From contig CAMWGS010000002.1 of the NCBI GenBank assembly GCA_947173865.1, forward strand, positions 1-26,830: 26,830 nucleotides of DNA, written 5' to 3'. Under the pieces are notes generated by a model, which saw only the letters and a list, made by a program, of their open reading frames with translations, did not search any database and was not told where the DNA came from. A program made the translations under genes and the position numbers. Position 1 is the stretch's first letter, and each line of letters starts with the position of its first letter. The DNA comes from an uncultured Ruminococcus sp. Lineage in GTDB: Bacteria > Bacillota > Clostridia > Oscillospirales > Ruminococcaceae. Positions 23,504 through 26,830 of the stretch are shown in pieces.

Positions 23504-25282
23504 ATGAAAAACACAAGAAAATTTGCGGCTATGATTGCTGCTCTCACTCTCTCGGCTTGCTCTATCGCTCCTATGGCTATGACTGCTTCTGCAGCAGAAA
23601 ATAAAATTACATTCACCGGTGAACAGGCTGGTACACATTCATATAGTGTTTATAAAATTTTTGATGGTGTTGCGTCAGACAATGGTATGAACACAGCAAC
23701 AGGTGCAGAATTAAATAATTTGGAATGGTCTGTTAATGAAGATGTTCAGAAAGCTTTGGTTGTTGCATTAAAGGCAAATGATACTTTAAAAACAGATTTT
23801 GCATCATTCAGTGACACAGAAGCTCCGTCTGTAGCAGATTTTGCAGCAGTTGTAGGTGATTTTGAAGCTAATTCTGCTAAGGCTAAAGCTTTTGCTGAAA
23901 CTGTAGTAAAGGTATTCAATGAGAATAATGTTAATGCAACAGCAACCGGTGGTGGTGAAGAGGGTATTACACTTAATTCTGATGGTTACTATGTAATTGC
24001 AGAAACAGGCGTGGATATGGAAGAGAATGACGAATATACAGGTATGACAGCATATCTTCTCGGTGTTTATGATGCAAGTGCAGGTGCAGCAGTAACTGTC
24101 AAGTCATCTGCTCCGTCATTCCAGAAGAAGCTTAGGGATACAAATGATACTACAGGTGAAACTACTGGTTGGCAGGACAGTGCTGACTATGATATCGGTG
24201 ATGATGTTCCTTTCCAGCTGAAAGCTACTCTTCCTTCAACATATGCTGATTATAAAGCATATAAACTTACTTTCCACGATAATTTCAGAAATGTAAATTC
24301 AGGCGAAGAATCAGTTGAAGTATTCACTTTCAAGCAGATTGACAAGATTTATGTTGACGCTAACGGAAATGGTAAATTTGATGATGGCGATGTAGACGTT
24401 ACTGCAAAATATAGTAAATCAGATTCAAGTGTTACTGATTATGACTTTGATGTTACAATTAATAACCTTAAGAATGATTATGCTCCAGAAACAACTCCTG
24501 CCGATGCAGCTGTTATAGTTGAATATTCAGCAACATTAAATGTTAACGCTGTAATTGGTTCAGCAGGTAACTGGAATGATGCTTATCTCTCATATACAAC
24601 AAATCCTAACTGGAATGGTACTCCTGATGAGGAGGATACTCCTGACGAGGAAAAAGAGCATCCAAAGGATTCTCCTGTTGATACAACTGTAGTATTTACA
24701 TATCAGACTGTAATTAATAAGGTTAATCCGCAGGGTACATCACTTAAAGGTGCTAACTTCACACTGGCTAAGAGATATGCAGTTGCTCCTGAAGATAAGG
24801 AGGAATTTGTAGTTGGAGAGGGTGAAAGTGCAGTTACTTACTATGTAGTATCAAAAATAACAGACATTGACAAGGATTCTTTTGAATTTAAGGGTCTTGA
24901 CGACGGTGACTATATCTTAGTTGAAACAAAGGCTCCTGATAATTATAAAATAGCAACAAAGCCTGTATATTTCACAATCTCTGCTGAACACACTAATGAC
25001 CCAGAAATTCTTAAATTAACATCATTAACTGGTGCTGCAACAGAAGGTGCCCTTGACGACGGTTTCATTAACTTACAGGCTGATGATGATGATGGAAATA
25101 GAATGACATCTGATATTAAAGAGGGTAAGATTGAGGCAAATTTCATCAATACATCAGGTGCTGAACTTCCTTCAACCGGTGGCATGGGTACAAAATTATT
25201 CTACCTCGGCGGTGGTGCTATGGTAGCAGTAGCAGGAGTATTCCTTATCACAAAGAAGAGAATGGGCAGAAGCGAAAACTAA
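23504..25282 (+). CDS. Major (backbone) pilin, SpaA/FctA type
   Basis: The product is 592 residues from ATG 23504, preferred over ATG 23498 because AGGAG (23491-23495) then sits 8 bases away instead of 2. The signal peptide ends near TASAAEN. An N-terminal domain with a DGYYVIAETG strand spans to ~190. A fimbrial isopeptide D2-type domain follows, starting around VKSSAPSFQKKLRD; Lys200 there is a candidate pilin Lys for polymerisation. The D2 region ends with the family-typical YTTNPNWNG and TVVFTYQTVINKV. A C-terminal CnaB/SpaA domain has the E-box YILVETKAPDNY. LPSTGG (from residue 555), a hydrophobic helix and KKRMGR complete the sorting signal. It lies directly before the class C sortase that should polymerise it. 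Confidence 0.9.
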   Translation: MKNTRKFAAMIAALTLSACSIAPMAMTASAAENKITFTGEQAGTHSYSVYKIFDGVASDNGMNTATGAELNNLEWSVNEDVQKALVVALKANDTLKTDFASFSDTEAPSVADFAAVVGDFEANSAKAKAFAETVVKVFNENNVNATATGGGEEGITLNSDGYYVIAETGVDMEENDEYTGMTAYLLGVYDASAGAAVTVKSSAPSFQKKLRDTNDTTGETTGWQDSADYDIGDDVPFQLKATLPSTYADYKAYKLTFHDNFRNVNSGEESVEVFTFKQIDKIYVDANGNGKFDDGDVDVTAKYSKSDSSVTDYDFDVTINNLKNDYAPETTPADAAVIVEYSATLNVNAVIGSAGNWNDAYLSYTTNPNWNGTPDEEDTPDEEKEHPKDSPVDTTVVFTYQTVINKVNPQGTSLKGANFTLAKRYAVAPEDKEEFVVGEGESAVTYYVVSKITDIDKDSFEFKGLDDGDYILVETKAPDNYKIATKPVYFTISAEHTNDPEILKLTSLTGAATEGALDDGFINLQADDDDGNRMTSDIKEGKIEANFINTSGAELPSTGGMGTKLFYLGGGAMVAVAGVFLITKKRMGRSEN

Positions 25283-25321
25283 TCATTCAGGCAAAAAACT
25301 AATCTTGTTTAACCTTATATT

Positions 25322-25349
25322 ACTGTCGGCGGAGCAATCTGCCGACAGT
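25322..25349 (+). promoter_or_regulatory. 12-bp RNA stem-loop with GCAA tetraloop between pilin and sortase
   Basis: The arms ACTGTCGGCGGA (25322-25333) and TCTGCCGACAGT (25338-25349) pair over 12 bp with one G:U wobble and close a GCAA loop, a stable GNRA tetraloop. CGTTAGGGAGG follows directly, so there is no U-tract; the sortase Shine-Dalgarno is just 5 bases past the stem. It may protect the 3' end of the pilin mRNA or limit sortase translation. Confidence 0.75.
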
Positions 25350-25365
25350 CGTTAGGGAGGGTTCC

Positions 25366-26229
25366 ATGAGGAAAAAATCAAATGTTATTTCTACAATTGT
25401 ATTAATAATTATGTTACTGGTGGGACTCTCCGTAATGCTCTACCCGACCATAAGCGACTGGTGGAATACAAGAGAACAGCGTGCAGCTGTTGCAAGATAT
25501 AATGATGTTATTGCCGAAATGGACGACGGCGAAACCGAAAGGCTTCTCAATGAGGCTCGTGAATATAATGAAAAGCTTGCGGGGTTGTTTGCACCTTTTA
25601 CGAATTATGACCAGATTTCAGGCTATGAAGATATTCTGAATATCTCAGGAACGGGTGTTATAGGTTATATTTCAATTCCGTTCATAAAAATAGAACTGCC
25701 GATTTATCACGGCACAAGTGAAGAAGTTCTCAACATAGCGGCAGGACATCTGCAAGGCTCGTCCCTGCCCGTAGGCGGTAATAATACACACGCCGTAATC
25801 TCGGCACACCGTGGACTGCCGTCCGCCAAGCTTTTTACCGACCTCGACCAGCTTGTAGTCGGTGATACTTTCACGATAACGGTATTGGGTGAAGTCCTGA
25901 CTTATGAGATAGAAGATATTCTGATTGTAAAGCCCGAAGAAGTAGACAAGCTTGCTATTATTCCCGACGGTGATTATGTTACGCTTATGACGTGTACGCC
26001 TTATGGTATCAATACACACCGACTGCTTCTGCGTTCACATCGTATCGAAACAACGTATCACTATGACGCTAAAGTTGTTGCGGACGCCGTACAGGTAGAC
26101 CCGATTTTAGCAGTTCCCGCAATTTCTGCACCACTGGTAATTTTATTGATATGCTTCTGGATTGCAGGAAGCAAAAAGAAAGAAAGACCGTCTGCAAGAC
26201 GTGCGTTTGAATTATTAATGAAAAAATAA
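25366..26229 (+). CDS. Class C (pilin-polymerising) sortase
   Basis: The protein has 287 residues with an N-terminal membrane helix (~8-28) and a second one near 245-265, the usual two-anchor layout of class C sortases. The sortase core holds His148 in SAHRGLPSAKLF, Cys210 in TLMTCTPYG and Arg219 in NTHRLLLR. It should join the Thr of one pilin's LPSTG to a Lys of the next. The lid region that in this class usually carries a DP(F/W/Y) motif reads AGLFAPFTN here, with Ala76 where Asp is expected. It is the last gene of the operon, translated from GGGAGG, with a hairpin terminator downstream. Confidence 0.92.
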   Translation: MRKKSNVISTIVLIIMLLVGLSVMLYPTISDWWNTREQRAAVARYNDVIAEMDDGETERLLNEAREYNEKLAGLFAPFTNYDQISGYEDILNISGTGVIGYISIPFIKIELPIYHGTSEEVLNIAAGHLQGSSLPVGGNNTHAVISAHRGLPSAKLFTDLDQLVVGDTFTITVLGEVLTYEIEDILIVKPEEVDKLAIIPDGDYVTLMTCTPYGINTHRLLLRSHRIETTYHYDAKVVADAVQVDPILAVPAISAPLVILLICFWIAGSKKKERPSARRAFELLMKK

Positions 26230-26268
26230 ACCGCAGTTTTAAGAGTGATACTCATATAGAAGTAATGC

Positions 26269-26306
26269 CCGAAAGTAGTTTTCCAACTGCTTTCGGACTT
26301 ATTTTA
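26269..26306 (+). terminator. Terminator of the pilus operon
   Basis: CCGAAAGTAGTT (26269-26280, with C 26268 preceding) pairs with AACTGCTTTCGG (26285-26296) over 12 bp, one wobble, with a TTCC loop. ACTTATTTTAATT follows. The U-tract is interrupted, but the position 40 bases after the sortase stop fits a terminator. Confidence 0.8.
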
Positions 26307-26328
26307 ATTATTTGTTTATTCACATAAA

Positions 26329-26830
26329 TTAGAATTTTTGTTTATATTCATTTATCAGCATAGAGAAATAAAGTCTGCCTACATACTCGCCATTCATAAA
26401 GAAGAAATCACGTAAAGTTCCCTCATATGTAAATCCACACTTTTCTATAACACGTTTTGAAGGTGCATTAATTGTTTTGGTGCATATCTGAATCTTGTGA
26501 AGTTTTATTATATCAAAACCATAGGTAATAACAGCTTTTGTTGCCTCAGTAGCGTAACCTCGACACTGAAATTCAGAACCAATACAATACTCGATTTCTG
26601 CAAAATGATTCTTGCTGTCTACAAGGAAAAAGGCTATTTGACCTATGCATTCGCCTGATTCTTTTTCAATAATAGCCCAACGATAGTAGTCGTTCTTTTC
26701 ATAGGAACCAATATACTTATCAAGCAGTTCTTTTACTTCTTCTTTAGTAGAGTATACAGGTTCGGAATATAGTGACTGTATTTTTTCATCAGAAATCCAG
26801 TTTTTTAGCATTGCATTATCATCTTTATAC
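26329..26830 (-). CDS. GNAT-family N-acetyltransferase (RimJ/RimL-like), 5' end outside window
   Basis: Read on the minus strand, the frame stops at 26329 and stays open to the window edge at 26830, so the Met at 26811 is probably internal and the N-terminal beta strand is missing. The visible part has the GNAT acetyl-CoA site QCRGYATEA (R/Q-x-x-G-x-A motif) after IEYCIGSEF, then the typical NAPSKRVIEKCGFTYEGTLRD segment of RimJ/RimL relatives. It should transfer acetyl from acetyl-CoA to an amine, perhaps a protein N-terminus or a small molecule; the substrate cannot be told. It converges on the pilus operon and is probably unrelated to it. Confidence 0.85.
   Translation of the reverse strand, partial: YKDDNAMLKNWISDEKIQSLYSEPVYSTKEEVKELLDKYIGSYEKNDYYRWAIIEKESGECIGQIAFFLVDSKNHFAEIEYCIGSEFQCRGYATEATKAVITYGFDIIKLHKIQICTKTINAPSKRVIEKCGFTYEGTLRDFFFMNGEYVGRLYFSMLINEYKQKF

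Overview
The window looks like chromosome from an anaerobic, fibre-degrading Firmicute of the Ruminococcus type (Oscillospiraceae, near R. albus / R. flavefaciens). The grounds are the low GC, two proteins ending in type I dockerins, a GH8 glycosidase remnant, a two-hydrogenase operon of the kind described in R. albus, and a sortase-dependent pilus operon. The species assignment is inference from gene content, not from a database match.

Layout. Positions 1-82 hold the tail of an unidentified gene. 143-3544 encodes a secreted papain-family (C1) protease with about 15 tandem His/CxxC repeats and a C-terminal dockerin. 3545-3870 holds terminators, a minus-strand tRNA-Ala(GGC) and two back-to-back consensus promoters. 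3875-5097 is a decayed dockerin-bearing GH8 gene with two frameshifts, three in-frame stops and an apparent internal deletion, still downstream of a perfect promoter.

5149-10523 is a five-gene operon: an APH-fold kinase-like protein, a thioredoxin-like [2Fe-2S] protein, a PAS-containing putative H2-sensing [FeFe]-hydrogenase (HydS type, group C), a PP2C/SpoIIE-type phosphatase with an extra C-terminal domain, and a group B [FeFe]-hydrogenase (HydA2 type). Together they look like a hydrogen-sensing and signalling unit attached to a catalytic hydrogenase.

10652-26306 is a pilus operon with a consensus promoter and a terminal hairpin: an ancillary pilin (LPQTG), a small coiled-coil protein, a signal peptidase I, a 3535-residue CnaB adhesin (MPSTG anchor), the likely major pilin (LPSTG) and a class C sortase. 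The adhesin is the most unusual object here. Two of its CnaB domains are interrupted, one by a complete SGNH/GDSL hydrolase and the other by five Ig-like (Big_2) units plus an unrecognised beta-rich module, so it appears to be an enzyme-carrying pilus adhesin. Two 12-bp RNA stem-loops without U-tracts flank the major pilin cistron, suggesting post-transcriptional tuning of subunit ratios. The window closes with a minus-strand GNAT acetyltransferase whose 5' end lies outside.
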